DNA from: Candidatus Omnitrophota bacterium
Lineage (GTDB): Bacteria > Omnitrophota > Gorgyraeia > Velamenicoccales > Velamenicoccaceae
Length of the DNA: 26,392 nt
Direction: 5' to 3'
Assembly (NCBI GenBank): GCA_028717105.1
Contig: JAQUOM010000008.1
Coordinates: forward strand, 1 to 26,392
Shown one piece after another: positions 7,837 to 16,091 of the stretch. The notes below the pieces were generated by a model. The model worked only from the letters and a program-made list of their open reading frames with translations. It was not told the DNA's origin and searched no databases. The stretch's first letter is position 1, and every line of letters begins with the position of its first letter. The position numbers and the translations under genes were made by a program.

Positions 7837-9222
7837 ATGGCCAATATGTCAAAGAAGTTATCCATCGCATCCCGATCTTTAAGGCCTCAGTTGATCATCG
7901 CGTTCTGCCTCATGTCGATCATTCCGATCTTGGCGCTCCTGAATTTCGTTTTCCCCAGCCTCTTGCCGAAAAATTATCTTCTGACCATCATCATTTCCAT
8001 CATCATTATGTCTTTGCTCGGATTTATTGTCGTGAAGCGTATCGTCGATCCTATCATCAAGATCAATTCCGAAGTCAAGGTGATCGCCTCCGGCGAGCTG
8101 AGCCATCAGATCAATATTGCCCGCGAGGACGAGATCGGCGAATTGAGCCATTCTTTGAATCAATTGACCCAGCGCATCAAAAGCAATATGGATGAGCTCA
8201 AGATCTACGGCGAACGCACCAAAGAGATCAATCTCCAGATCAACCGGCAGGTGATCGCCCTGAACGGTCTCCTGCAGATCAGCAATCTCATTACGAAGAG
8301 CGCGCACCTTAAAGATGTTTATGATGTCGTGATTTCCAAGCTCGCCCAGATGGCCAATTCATCTTTGGCGATCCTGATCTTTAAAAAAGATGAAGCCTTC
8401 GAGGTCGCAGCGCAATACGGGTTAGGGGAAGAGACGGTCCGATGCCTCATGATGGCTTCCAACAGCGGTCTCTTATTTCATTTGTTGGCGGCCTCCAAGC
8501 CTTTCTTAAAAGTTGATGATGCGTCGCAAGGAGGCATCAGCGAGGAGTTCATGAGGCTCCTGGGCGCACGTAATCTTTTGGTATATCCGATCCTGATGCA
8601 GGGAAAACCTTATGGCATTATCGCGATCGGCAATCTGATGGAAAAATTCAAATATTCCAATGACGATGTCGAGCTGATGAGCATTTTTGCCAAACAGCTT
8701 TCGATCGCCGTGGAAAATGATTTTCTGGCCCAGAAGGTGCGCGACCTGGAAGTCAAGGATGCCCTGACAGGCCTTTTCAACAAGCGGTATATCACCGTGC
8801 GGTTTGAAGAAGAGATCCTGCGCGCCATTTCATTGCAGGAGCCATGTTCTTTCGTGGCTGTCGTCCTGGCGAACATCAAAGAATACCGGCGGGCTTATGG
8901 GGATGCTTCAACGGATGATATCCTGGTCCGGATCGCCGCGTTGCTGAAATCGTCGATCCGGGAGATCGACCGGGCGGCGCGCATGGAAGACGGCGTGTTC
9001 GGCATTGTGGTGCCTCAGAGGAACAAGCGCCAGGCCGAGCACGTGGCCGAGCAGATCAAAGACAAGTTGAATGTGGCTTACCAGGATGTCGATGCGAAAA
9101 AGAAGATCCAGTTCAATCTGAGCGTTGTGGAAAATCCGATCGACGGGTCGGATTCCGTGGTGCTGATGCGCAAGGCCATGGAGTTGGCCGGGGCGGCTGT
9201 TGTCGCCGAGGGCGAGGCATGA
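7837..9222 (+). CDS. Membrane HAMP-GAF protein with degenerate GGDEF domain and intact I-site
   Basis: A 461-residue signalling protein opening the pilus cluster. From ATG 7837 it has two membrane segments (about residues 19-42 and 48-67) with a very short periplasmic loop, a HAMP linker (about 68-120), a coiled stretch, a GAF-like domain (about 150-300) and a GGDEF-fold domain (about 305-455) that begins with the usual DALTGLFNKR. The active-site GGDEF position is replaced by EDGVF (384-388), so it should not make c-di-GMP. The product-inhibition motif RxxD is kept as REID at 375-378, at the same spacing as in active cyclases such as PleD. PelD is a known case of such a domain serving as a c-di-GMP receptor. 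The frame is open to GTG 7813, but ATG 7837 has the better Shine-Dalgarno (ACGGAGA). Receptor function is inferred. Confidence 0.85.
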   Translation: MANMSKKLSIASRSLRPQLIIAFCLMSIIPILALLNFVFPSLLPKNYLLTIIISIIIMSLLGFIVVKRIVDPIIKINSEVKVIASGELSHQINIAREDEIGELSHSLNQLTQRIKSNMDELKIYGERTKEINLQINRQVIALNGLLQISNLITKSAHLKDVYDVVISKLAQMANSSLAILIFKKDEAFEVAAQYGLGEETVRCLMMASNSGLLFHLLAASKPFLKVDDASQGGISEEFMRLLGARNLLVYPILMQGKPYGIIAIGNLMEKFKYSNDDVELMSIFAKQLSIAVENDFLAQKVRDLEVKDALTGLFNKRYITVRFEEEILRAISLQEPCSFVAVVLANIKEYRRAYGDASTDDILVRIAALLKSSIREIDRAARMEDGVFGIVVPQRNKRQAEHVAEQIKDKLNVAYQDVDAKKKIQFNLSVVENPIDGSDSVVLMRKAMELAGAAVVAEGEA

Positions 9223-9671
9223 CGTCATCCTTCAAGAGAGTGACAACGAAACAGCTGGGCGAATTGCTCATCGAACGCAAGGTTATTTCGGCTGAGCAGT
9301 TGCAGAAAGCCCTCGAATATCAGCGGGTTAACGGCGGCCTGATCGGCGAGATCCTTGTTCAGCTGGGTTTTTCGCGCGAAGAAGATATTGCCCAGGTACT
9401 GACGGCGCAATACGGTTTTCCTTATCTGCCTCTGACGAATTACGATATCGATGCGGAGGTCGCGCGGATCATCCCTGAGCAGGTCGCGCGCCAATACTGT
9501 CTTATTCCCATCGATAAGATCGCCAGTAATCTTACCGTCGCCATGTCGAACCCTCTCAATACGCAGGCCATCGAAGATGTGGAGATGATCACTCAGTGTG
9601 TGGTCCAGGCGTTTGTCAGTACGACCACGGACATCAAAAAGGCCATTGAAAGAAGCTACGCTAAAAAGTAA
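9219..9671 (+). CDS. Stand-alone MshEN (T2SSE_N) domain protein
   Basis: A 150-residue protein made of just the N-terminal domain of PilB/MshE-type ATPases, with no ATPase motor. Two helical repeats of the MshEN type are visible: QLGELLIERKVISAEQL and IGEILVQLGFSREEDI, each ending in a Q that closes the motif. A GspE_N-like half follows (IPEQVARQYCLIPI, LTVAMSNPLN). MshEN domains of MshE and several PilB proteins bind c-di-GMP through paired RLGxxL...Q motifs. Here the leading R is Q or I, but the motif is better kept than in the two neighbouring ATPases. It overlaps the preceding gene by 4 bases (ATGA), so the two are probably co-translated. A role as a c-di-GMP sensor or as a partner or decoy for the ATPases is inference. 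Confidence 0.85.
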   Translation: MTSSFKRVTTKQLGELLIERKVISAEQLQKALEYQRVNGGLIGEILVQLGFSREEDIAQVLTAQYGFPYLPLTNYDIDAEVARIIPEQVARQYCLIPIDKIASNLTVAMSNPLNTQAIEDVEMITQCVVQAFVSTTTDIKKAIERSYAKK

Positions 9672-9687
9672 GTTTCCGGTTGAAAGA

Positions 9688-9839
9688 AATCCTAGACCCT
9701 CAATCCTAGACTCTAAACAAAAATTAAATCCTTGCCTCACCGGTGAGGCAGGCAAAACTCAAATGCAGCAAGTCGCAAACACGCCTTTGTTTGAGATTTG
9801 GGTTTTGAGCTTGTTTAGGGTTTCGAGTTCAGGGTTTTA
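9688..9839. repeat. Long imperfect inverted repeat, MITE-like palindromic element
   Basis: Between the MshEN gene and the first ATPase lies about 150 bases with no coding signal and a folded-back design. The left arm around 9697-9720 matches the reverse complement of the right arm around 9811-9834 at 18 of 24 positions. A second arm pair lies inside (ACTCAAAT near 9757-9764 with ATTTGGGT near 9796-9803), and a perfect 18-base palindrome TGCCTCACCGGTGAGGCA sits at 9733-9750. Arms of the CCTAGACCC/CTAAACAAA type resemble non-autonomous hairpin repeats I recall from candidate-phylum genomes. The family assignment is from memory only. Confidence 0.65.
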
Positions 9840-9861
9840 ATTTTTTATCAAAGGAATAAAA

Positions 9862-11586
9862 ATGAGTTCGCTGCGTGAGCGCCTGCAGGACATCCTGATC
9901 AAAAACAAGCTGATATCCGAGGACGACCTGAAGCTGGCGCTCCAGGTCCAGAGAGAGCACGGCGGCCGCTTGAGCGACTGTCTTGTGAATTTGAACCTCG
10001 TCAGCGAAAAAGACCTGCTTTTGGCTTTAAGCGAAGGCCTGGGTTTTCCGCCGATCTCACTGGCACGTTTTAAGATCGACCCCGAGATTATCAAACTTAT
10101 CCCCAAGGACCTTGCCAAACATTACCAGATCATCCCTGTTTCCAAGATGGGCCATGCGTTGACCGTTGCCATGGCCGATCCCCTGAATGTTTTTGCCATT
10201 GACGATGTAAAATCGTTGACGGGTTTCGAGATCAACCCGATCATCGCCGAGCAAAAAGAGATCCTGCAGATGATCGAACGGTATTATGAAGAGCCGGCGA
10301 CCCAGGTGCTTGACGAGATCATCAAGGATATCTCGGACATGGATATCGAGGTCGTTCGCGCGGCGCGCGAAGGGGGCATGGACATGCAGGAACTTGTCCG
10401 CCTCACAAAGGAAGCGCCCGTCATCAAGATCACAAATCTCCTCTTAGAAAAGGCCATTGAAATGAACGCGAGCGATCTTTTGGTCGAACCATGGGAACGT
10501 TCCATGCGCGTGCGTGTTCGTGTCGACGGGATGCTGCGGGAGATTGAAGGCCCTCCCTTGAAGTTTCATGCGCCGATCGTGTCCCGTATCAAGGTCATGT
10601 CCGAGCTCGACATTGCCGAACACCGCCTGCCGCAGGACGGCCGGTTCAAGGTGAAGATCCAGGACCGTTTTATCGATTTTCGCGTTTCGATCCTTCCATC
10701 TTTTTTCGGGGAAAAAGTGGCCCTGCGCGTCCTGGATAAGAGCATGGCGACGCTGGACCTGGACCGTCTGGGTTTCGACGCCAACAGCCTGGCGACCATC
10801 AAATCGTGCGCCGACCGCCCCCACGGCATGGTCCTGGTTTGCGGCCCGACGGGTTCAGGCAAGACGACGACGTTATATTCTGTCCTGAAGTACGTTGATT
10901 CGCCGGAGGACAACATCGTGACCGTCGAAGACCCGGTAGAATACCAGTTGGATGGCATTAACCAGGTCAGCGTGCGTCCCGAGATCGGCCTGACGTTTGC
11001 CGGCTGCCTGCGTTCGATCCTCAGGCAGGATCCCGATACGATCATGGTCGGCGAGATCCGGGATTTTGAGACGGTGGATATTGCCATCAAGAGCGCCTTG
11101 ACCGGCCACCTCGTCTTGAGCACGCTCCATACGACGACGGCCGCCGGGACGATTGTCCGCCTTGTCAATATGGGGGTCGAGCCGTTTTTGATCACTTCTT
11201 CGATCATCTGTATTCTCAACCAGCGCCTGGTGCGCAAGGTGTGCGACTCTTGCAAGGAGGCCTATGATTTGCCCGCCGCCACGGCGCAGTCCCTGGGGAT
11301 CGAAGCGACAAACAAGGATGTCGCGGCGTACCGCGGGAAGGGATGCAAACGATGTTTTGGCATTGGTTACGCCGGAAGGATCGTCATCGGAGAAGCCTTG
11401 ATGCTGACTCCGACGATCAAGGAATTGATTATTAAAAGAGGGCAGGAATACGAGATCAAGGCTGCGGCGCGCAGGGAGGGTATGCAGACCCTGCGGCAGA
11501 ACGGCCTGAAGAAGGCCCTGGAAGGTGTCACGTCAATAGAAGAGGTATTGCGCGTGACGGCACCCGACGAACCGATCGATAAATAG
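9862..11586 (+). CDS. PilB/GspE-type assembly ATPase, first copy
   Basis: A 574-residue secretion/pilus ATPase that powers pilin polymerisation at the inner membrane. It has an N-terminal MshEN-like half (about residues 1-150, with RLQDIL and RLSDCL in place of the canonical RLGxxL), a linker, and a complete C-terminal motor. Walker A is GPTGSGKTT with Lys334, the Asp box is VEDPVEYQ, Walker B is DTIMVGEIRD and the His box is STLHTTTAAG. Two zinc CxxC motifs follow (CDSC, CKRC). The conserved ASDIH(I/V)EP motif reads ASDLLVEP, so its histidine is lost; the second copy keeps it. An AAAGGAATAAAA Shine-Dalgarno region precedes ATG 9862. I avoid a pilB symbol because two paralogues compete for it. 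Confidence 0.92.
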   Translation: MSSLRERLQDILIKNKLISEDDLKLALQVQREHGGRLSDCLVNLNLVSEKDLLLALSEGLGFPPISLARFKIDPEIIKLIPKDLAKHYQIIPVSKMGHALTVAMADPLNVFAIDDVKSLTGFEINPIIAEQKEILQMIERYYEEPATQVLDEIIKDISDMDIEVVRAAREGGMDMQELVRLTKEAPVIKITNLLLEKAIEMNASDLLVEPWERSMRVRVRVDGMLREIEGPPLKFHAPIVSRIKVMSELDIAEHRLPQDGRFKVKIQDRFIDFRVSILPSFFGEKVALRVLDKSMATLDLDRLGFDANSLATIKSCADRPHGMVLVCGPTGSGKTTTLYSVLKYVDSPEDNIVTVEDPVEYQLDGINQVSVRPEIGLTFAGCLRSILRQDPDTIMVGEIRDFETVDIAIKSALTGHLVLSTLHTTTAAGTIVRLVNMGVEPFLITSSIICILNQRLVRKVCDSCKEAYDLPAATAQSLGIEATNKDVAAYRGKGCKRCFGIGYAGRIVIGEALMLTPTIKELIIKRGQEYEIKAAARREGMQTLRQNGLKKALEGVTSIEEVLRVTAPDEPIDK

Positions 11587-11652
11587 CTGCAGCGACGGGG
11601 AAATGAGTCATCCTGGCTTGCAGCAGGAGAGCCGTTACAAGGCGGCATGTTT

Positions 11653-11815
11653 CGTGAGGACGTCCGTCCCTTCGGCACGCGGGTGAAGTGATGAAAATAC
11701 AAATGCCGAAGCAGTTTTTTTGCGGAGTAACAAAGGGGATGATTTTTTTCTTTGGTTCTCGTGAGCCCGGCAGGATGTCGGGCGAACGAACGTTCAAGTG
11801 AGCGAATGTGCTCAC
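11653..11815. repeat. Intergenic palindromes including short repeat copy 2
   Basis: The gap of about 250 bases between the ATPase genes holds CGTGAGGACGTCC (11653-11665) and GCGAACGAACGTTC (11782-11795), both also found downstream of rodA. It also has a hairpin GTGAGC/GCTCAC (11798-11803 with 11810-11815) and a GCCCG/CGGGC hairpin just before the second shared string. I see no convincing promoter or gene in the gap. Confidence 0.5.
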
Positions 11816-11838
11816 GGCGCAAGTAAATAGACACGACG

Positions 11839-13557
11839 ATGGCTACTTTCAAAAAACGGCTCCTCGACGCCTTGCTTCAGGCGAAATTATTGACGCCCCA
11901 GGATCTCGAGAAGGTTGAAAAGATCCAGGCAAAGACAGGGGAGAACCTTAAGGACATCCTCATGAAGCAGGGCTTTGTCAAAGAAAAAGACCTGATCGCC
12001 GCTTTTTCAAAAGAGTTGTTTATTCCTTACCTGGAACTTGCGAAATACAAGATCGACGCGCAGGTCATTGAGCTTTTGCCGGAGAAGACCGCGCGCCAGT
12101 ATAAGGCGGTCCCTCTGTCTAAGATCGGCAATTCCTTGACCGTCGCCATGAGCGATCCTTTAAATATTTTCGTGATTGATGACCTTAAGGCTATTACAGG
12201 GTACGATATCGATATTGTCCTGGCCAGCGAGAAGGATATTACCAAGACCCTCGATAGGTTTTTCAAGGGGGTGACGAGCGGAGAGGAGATGTCGGCCGCC
12301 GCCGAGGAAGAAAAAGGGAGTGGCGTCGAAGTCATCAAGACCGACGGGACGATCGAGCTGGGGACGGTCCTGGAAGAAAGCGAAAAAGCGCCGATCGTCA
12401 AGATCGTCGACCTTATGTTGACGGAGGCCCTGAAAAAGCGCGCCTCGGACATCCACGTGGAGCCCATGGAGCATGATCTGAGGGTGCGCTACCGCATCGA
12501 CGGCCACCTTTTCGATGTTTTTCGTCTTCCGAAAAAGAACCAGAACGCAATCCTGGCCCGTCTGAAAATTATTTCGGGGCTCGACATTACGGAGGCGCGC
12601 CTGCCGCAGGACGGGCGTTTTAAAGTTAAATTGAGGGACAGGGAGATCGATTTTCGCGTTTCGGCGCTTCCGACGACTTTCGGTCAGAAGTTTGTCCTGC
12701 GCACGCTGGATAAGTCCCGGCTGTCCGTCGGTTTTGAATCGCTCGGCATGACGGAAGAGCCGCGTCGGCTTTTCGAAGAGGCGATCGTCAAGCCTTACGG
12801 CATGATCCTGATCACGGGTCCGACGGGCTGCGGAAAGTCGACGACGCTCTACTCCATCTTAAACAAGATGAACAAGCCGGAATCCAATATCGTGACGATC
12901 GAGGATCCCGTTGAGTATCAGGTTGAAGGGGTCACGCAGATCGCCGTTAAGCCCGAGATCGGCCTGACGTTTGCGTCGGGCCTGAGGTCTGTTTTGAGGC
13001 AGAGCCCGGATGTCGTCATGGTCGGCGAGATCCGGGATTCCGAGACGGCCGATATTGCGATCAAGGCTTCGTTGACGGGGCAGGTGGTGCTTTCGACCCT
13101 TCATACCAATGATGCCGTCGGAGCAATCACCCGCCTGATCGATATGAGCATTGAACCATTCCTGGTCGCTTCAAGTTTGATCGTGACCTCGGCCAAGCGT
13201 TTGTGCCGTCGTGTCTGCCAGCATTGCAAGGAACCCGTCGATATTCCAAAAGAGACCTGGAAAAAACTGGGCCTGGACCGTGTTATGACCGCCGGAGAAA
13301 AACCCACTTTTTTAAAAGGGAAGGGGTGCCACGCCTGCAATAACTCGGGTTATTTCGAGCGGATCGGTATTCATGAAGTCCTTCTGGTTGACGATTCCAT
13401 CCGGGAATTGATCATCCAGAGGGCCTCCACCGGACGCATCAAGGAGTTTGCGGTCAAGGAAAAGGGCATGAGGACCTTGAGGGACGACGCCATGCTCCTG
13501 GTGGTGCGCGGGGTCACGACCTTGGAGGAGGCCTTGCGCGCAACAACAGAAGAATAA
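11839..13557 (+). CDS. PilB/GspE-type assembly ATPase, second copy
   Basis: A 572-residue paralogue of the preceding gene with the same architecture. The N-terminal MshEN-like half has RLLDALLQAKLL, with the motif glycine missing. The motor has Walker A GPTGCGKST with Lys333, Asp box IEDPVEYQ, Walker B DVVMVGEIRD, His box STLHTNDAVG and zinc motifs CQHC and CHAC. Unlike the first copy it retains the standard ASDIHVEP. It is therefore the more conventional candidate for the main pilus extension motor. The presence of two extension-type ATPases and no PilT in the window suggests division of labour or a heteromeric motor, but that is inference. A gap of about 250 bases with repeats separates it from copy one. 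Confidence 0.92.
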   Translation: MATFKKRLLDALLQAKLLTPQDLEKVEKIQAKTGENLKDILMKQGFVKEKDLIAAFSKELFIPYLELAKYKIDAQVIELLPEKTARQYKAVPLSKIGNSLTVAMSDPLNIFVIDDLKAITGYDIDIVLASEKDITKTLDRFFKGVTSGEEMSAAAEEEKGSGVEVIKTDGTIELGTVLEESEKAPIVKIVDLMLTEALKKRASDIHVEPMEHDLRVRYRIDGHLFDVFRLPKKNQNAILARLKIISGLDITEARLPQDGRFKVKLRDREIDFRVSALPTTFGQKFVLRTLDKSRLSVGFESLGMTEEPRRLFEEAIVKPYGMILITGPTGCGKSTTLYSILNKMNKPESNIVTIEDPVEYQVEGVTQIAVKPEIGLTFASGLRSVLRQSPDVVMVGEIRDSETADIAIKASLTGQVVLSTLHTNDAVGAITRLIDMSIEPFLVASSLIVTSAKRLCRRVCQHCKEPVDIPKETWKKLGLDRVMTAGEKPTFLKGKGCHACNNSGYFERIGIHEVLLVDDSIRELIIQRASTGRIKEFAVKEKGMRTLRDDAMLLVVRGVTTLEEALRATTEE

Positions 13558-13572
13558 ACTTTTCCCTCCGTG

Positions 13573-13581
13573 TGTTATAAT
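13573..13581 (+). promoter_or_regulatory. Extended -10 promoter candidate before the HD-GYP gene
   Basis: TGTTATAAT is a consensus TATAAT (13576-13581) preceded by the TG of an extended -10 element. No good -35 box is seen, which such promoters tolerate. The start point would be near 13588, about 35 bases before the chosen ATG. Confidence 0.5.
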
Positions 13582-13622
13582 GGAAGCCAGTCCCGCAAGG
13601 GGTGCATAAAAAGAAAGGTATT

Positions 13623-14690
13623 ATGAGCGAACAAAAAGTATTGGTGATCGATAGCGACGAAGCGAGTTGTGCCCTGATCAAGACGGTCTTGACAGCACGT
13701 GGCTTCCAGGTGGCGGTCGCCATGTCGGCACGCCTGGGCCTGCAGTTCTATGAGGAGAATACGCCCGGCGTCGTTTTTATCGACATGTCGTTGAAAGATC
13801 TGGATGTGCGTTATCTGGTCCGCGAATTCCATCACAAGGACGACGCGATGGCCATCATTCTTATGAGCTATGCCGAGACGGCCAATCTGGTGCAGGAGTC
13901 TCTGGCCCTCGGCGCGACCGACTATCTTTATAAGCCTTTGAAATCGGAAGAGGTCTATTTTAAGACCAAGCAGGCCTTTGAAATCCGCAGATTTGTCGTC
14001 AACAACAGCCGGTCCCTGAAGGGGATCGAAGAGCGCAATATTTCTCTCCAGAAACAGAATCTGCTTTTGGCGCGCCGTATCGAAGAAAGCACGAAAAACC
14101 TGACGCGTCTCTATGAAGATCTGAAAGAAACCTATATGCGCACGATCAAGACGTTGGCGCACGCGATCGATGCCCGTGACCATTACACATTTTCCCATTC
14201 TGATAACGTGACGCGTTATGCGGAGTTGATCGCGCGCCAGATGAATGTGGATGCGGCCTATATTGCCGACATCAGCGACGCCTGCCAGTTGCATGATTTA
14301 GGCAAGATCGGCGTCCATGACAACGTGCTCAGCAAGCCCTCCGCCCTGACGGACGAAGAATTCACTCAGATTAAACAACACGCCGAGAAGGGCGCTCAGA
14401 TCCTTGAACCGTTGAAGTTCCTGGAGGGCGTCATCGACATTGTCAAGCATCACCATGAACGCTGGGACGGCAAGGGTTATCCCGACGGACTCAAGGGGGA
14501 GGAGATCCCTCTCGGAGCGCGGATCATGTCGGTCGCCGACAGTTATGATGCCATGGTGTCCGCCAGGCCTTATCGCAAGGTCGGCCTGACCAAGCAGGAG
14601 GCGGTGGCAGAAATAAAAAAGAACAGCGGATCGCAATTTGATCCGAAAGTCGTCGAAGCTTTCTTAAAAGTTGTCGAAAGTTTTGCGTAG
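13623..14690 (+). CDS. Response regulator with HD-GYP c-di-GMP phosphodiesterase domain
   Basis: A 355-residue two-domain protein. The receiver domain (about 1-120) has the acidic pair DSDE, phospho-acceptor Asp54 in VVFIDM, the switch Ser in ILMS and the conserved Lys in YLYKPL. After a helical linker comes an HD-GYP domain (about 165-350) with HDLGKIG (His224, Asp225), HHHERWDGKGYPDG (His276-278, Gly285-Tyr286-Pro287) and the later ARIMSVADSYDAM. All metal-binding residues I can recognise and the GYP motif are present, so it should be an active c-di-GMP phosphodiesterase controlled by phosphorylation. The cognate kinase is not in the window. ATG 13623 follows AAAGG closely; the frame is open to GTG 13602. 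Its position inside the pilus cluster suggests local control of c-di-GMP. Confidence 0.92.
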   Translation: MSEQKVLVIDSDEASCALIKTVLTARGFQVAVAMSARLGLQFYEENTPGVVFIDMSLKDLDVRYLVREFHHKDDAMAIILMSYAETANLVQESLALGATDYLYKPLKSEEVYFKTKQAFEIRRFVVNNSRSLKGIEERNISLQKQNLLLARRIEESTKNLTRLYEDLKETYMRTIKTLAHAIDARDHYTFSHSDNVTRYAELIARQMNVDAAYIADISDACQLHDLGKIGVHDNVLSKPSALTDEEFTQIKQHAEKGAQILEPLKFLEGVIDIVKHHHERWDGKGYPDGLKGEEIPLGARIMSVADSYDAMVSARPYRKVGLTKQEAVAEIKKNSGSQFDPKVVEAFLKVVESFA

Positions 14691-14711
14691 TTGACTCATG
14701 GGGGATAGGCC

Positions 14712-14782
14712 TCCGCCTGCCGCGGGGAAGCGGCATACCAGCCACGCAAGGTGGCCATACCATATAGCGGAGCAGAGGCGGA
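14712..14782 (+). repeat. Three-way-junction-like structured element upstream of pilC
   Basis: An outer stem TCCGCCT (14712-14718) with AGGCGGA (14776-14782) encloses two hairpins, GCCGC/GCGGC (14719-14734) and GCCAC/GTGGC (14741-14755). The element ends four bases before the pilC Shine-Dalgarno. It may be a dispersed repeat or a regulatory leader; the sequence alone does not decide. Confidence 0.45.
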
Positions 14783-14797
14783 ATCAAGGAGAACCAT

Positions 14798-15991
14798 ATG
14801 GCTCTATACGGCTATGTCGCTAAAGATGGTCAGGGGATGAGATTGTCGGGGACGATCGAGGGTGCCACCGAACAGGAGGCGATTTCTCTCTTACATAAAA
14901 GGAACCTGGTTGTTATTTCCGTTAAGGAGGAAAGAGCCAAGAGAGTGGCCGAGGGGGCCGTGAAACTCGATGACTTGGTCATCTTTTCCCGTCAGCTGGC
15001 GACCATGGTTGAAAGCGGCATCACCCTGGTCCAGGCGTTGCACATTTTGAGCGAACAGGCTGAGAGCAAGATCCTTTCGGGCGTCACGCTTAAAATCAAA
15101 GAAGATATCGAAAGCGGTTCCAGTCTCCATGAAGCCCTCGGCAAGCATCCCAAAATTTTTACCAATCTTTATGTCAATATGGTGAAGGCCGGCGAGGCGT
15201 CCGGTTTGCTTGATGAGATCCTCGATCGCCTTGCTGGTTATTTGGAAAAATCAAGCGCCTTGCAGAGAAAGGTAAAATCGTCGCTGGTTTATCCGGCGGT
15301 GGTTGTTTCGATGGCGATCCTCATTACGATCGTTCTGCTTATCAAGGTCGTCCCTACTTTTAAGGGCATTTTTGCGTCTTTGGGCGGGACCCTGCCGTTG
15401 CCCACACAGGTTTTGATTCTTATATCCGATACCCTGCGGCAATTTTTTCCATTTGTCGTTGGTGCCTTTGTGGTTCTCGGTTTTGTTTTTAAGAAATATG
15501 TCAGTACGCCGAGGGGGCATTACCAATTGGATTCCAGCCTTTTGCGCATGCCCTTGTTCGGGCCTCTTTTGCGCAAGGTCGTCGTTGCAAAATTTTCCCG
15601 GACGCTTTCCACGCTTGTCAGGAGCGGCGTCCCGATCTTGAACGCTCTGGATATTGTCGGCAAGACGGCCGGTAACCTGGTCGTTGAGGAAGCGGTTTTG
15701 AACGCCCGTAACGCCATCAAAGAGGGCGAGCCGATTGCAGACCCTTTGTCCAGAAGCGGTGTTTTTCCGCCGATGGTCGTGCGCATGATTTCCGTCGGTG
15801 AACAGACGGGCCAGCTCGAAAAGATGCTTACAAAGATCGCCGATTTCTATGATGAACAGGTCGACGCAGCGGTTTCAGGTTTGACCTCTATGATCGAGCC
15901 TGTCGTGATCGGCTTTTTGGGCATTGTCATCGGCGGCATCGTCATTGCGCTCTTCATGCCGATCTTCAAGATCACGGAGCTGATTCGATGA
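14798..15991 (+). CDS. pilC: Type IV pilus/T2SS inner-membrane platform protein PilC (GspF family)
   Basis: PilC/GspF forms the inner-membrane platform on which the PilB motor acts. The 397-residue product begins YGYVAKDGQG, a typical family start, and has two tandem GspF domains (about residues 60-190 and 265-390). Each carries the family pattern: FSRQLATMVESGITLVQAL and FSRTLSTLVRSGVPILNAL, then a G-E-x-S/T-G motif (KAGEASGLLDEIL and SVGEQTGQLEKML). Three long hydrophobic segments lie near residues 168-190, 210-230 and 365-390. ATG 14798 follows AAGGAGA. The name pilC rests on pilMNOPQ downstream; the family also serves type II secretion. Confidence 0.9.
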   Translation: MALYGYVAKDGQGMRLSGTIEGATEQEAISLLHKRNLVVISVKEERAKRVAEGAVKLDDLVIFSRQLATMVESGITLVQALHILSEQAESKILSGVTLKIKEDIESGSSLHEALGKHPKIFTNLYVNMVKAGEASGLLDEILDRLAGYLEKSSALQRKVKSSLVYPAVVVSMAILITIVLLIKVVPTFKGIFASLGGTLPLPTQVLILISDTLRQFFPFVVGAFVVLGFVFKKYVSTPRGHYQLDSSLLRMPLFGPLLRKVVVAKFSRTLSTLVRSGVPILNALDIVGKTAGNLVVEEAVLNARNAIKEGEPIADPLSRSGVFPPMVVRMISVGEQTGQLEKMLTKIADFYDEQVDAAVSGLTSMIEPVVIGFLGIVIGGIVIALFMPIFKITELIR

Positions 15992-16049
15992 TCCTGAGGG
16001 CTTAGGTTAAACAGATCAGGGACGTCGGAACATTGAGACTTTGCGACCC

Positions 16050-16077
16050 TTGAATTTTTCGATACGGATGTTATACT
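16050..16077 (+). promoter_or_regulatory. Promoter for the riboswitch-pilin transcript
   Basis: TTGAAT (16050-16055), a 16-base spacer and TATACT (16072-16077) with an upstream TG (16069-16070) form a good extended -10 promoter. The predicted start near 16084 is just upstream of the c-di-GMP aptamer, as expected for a riboswitch leader. Confidence 0.7.
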
Positions 16078-16091
16078 TTTACTAGACAATG

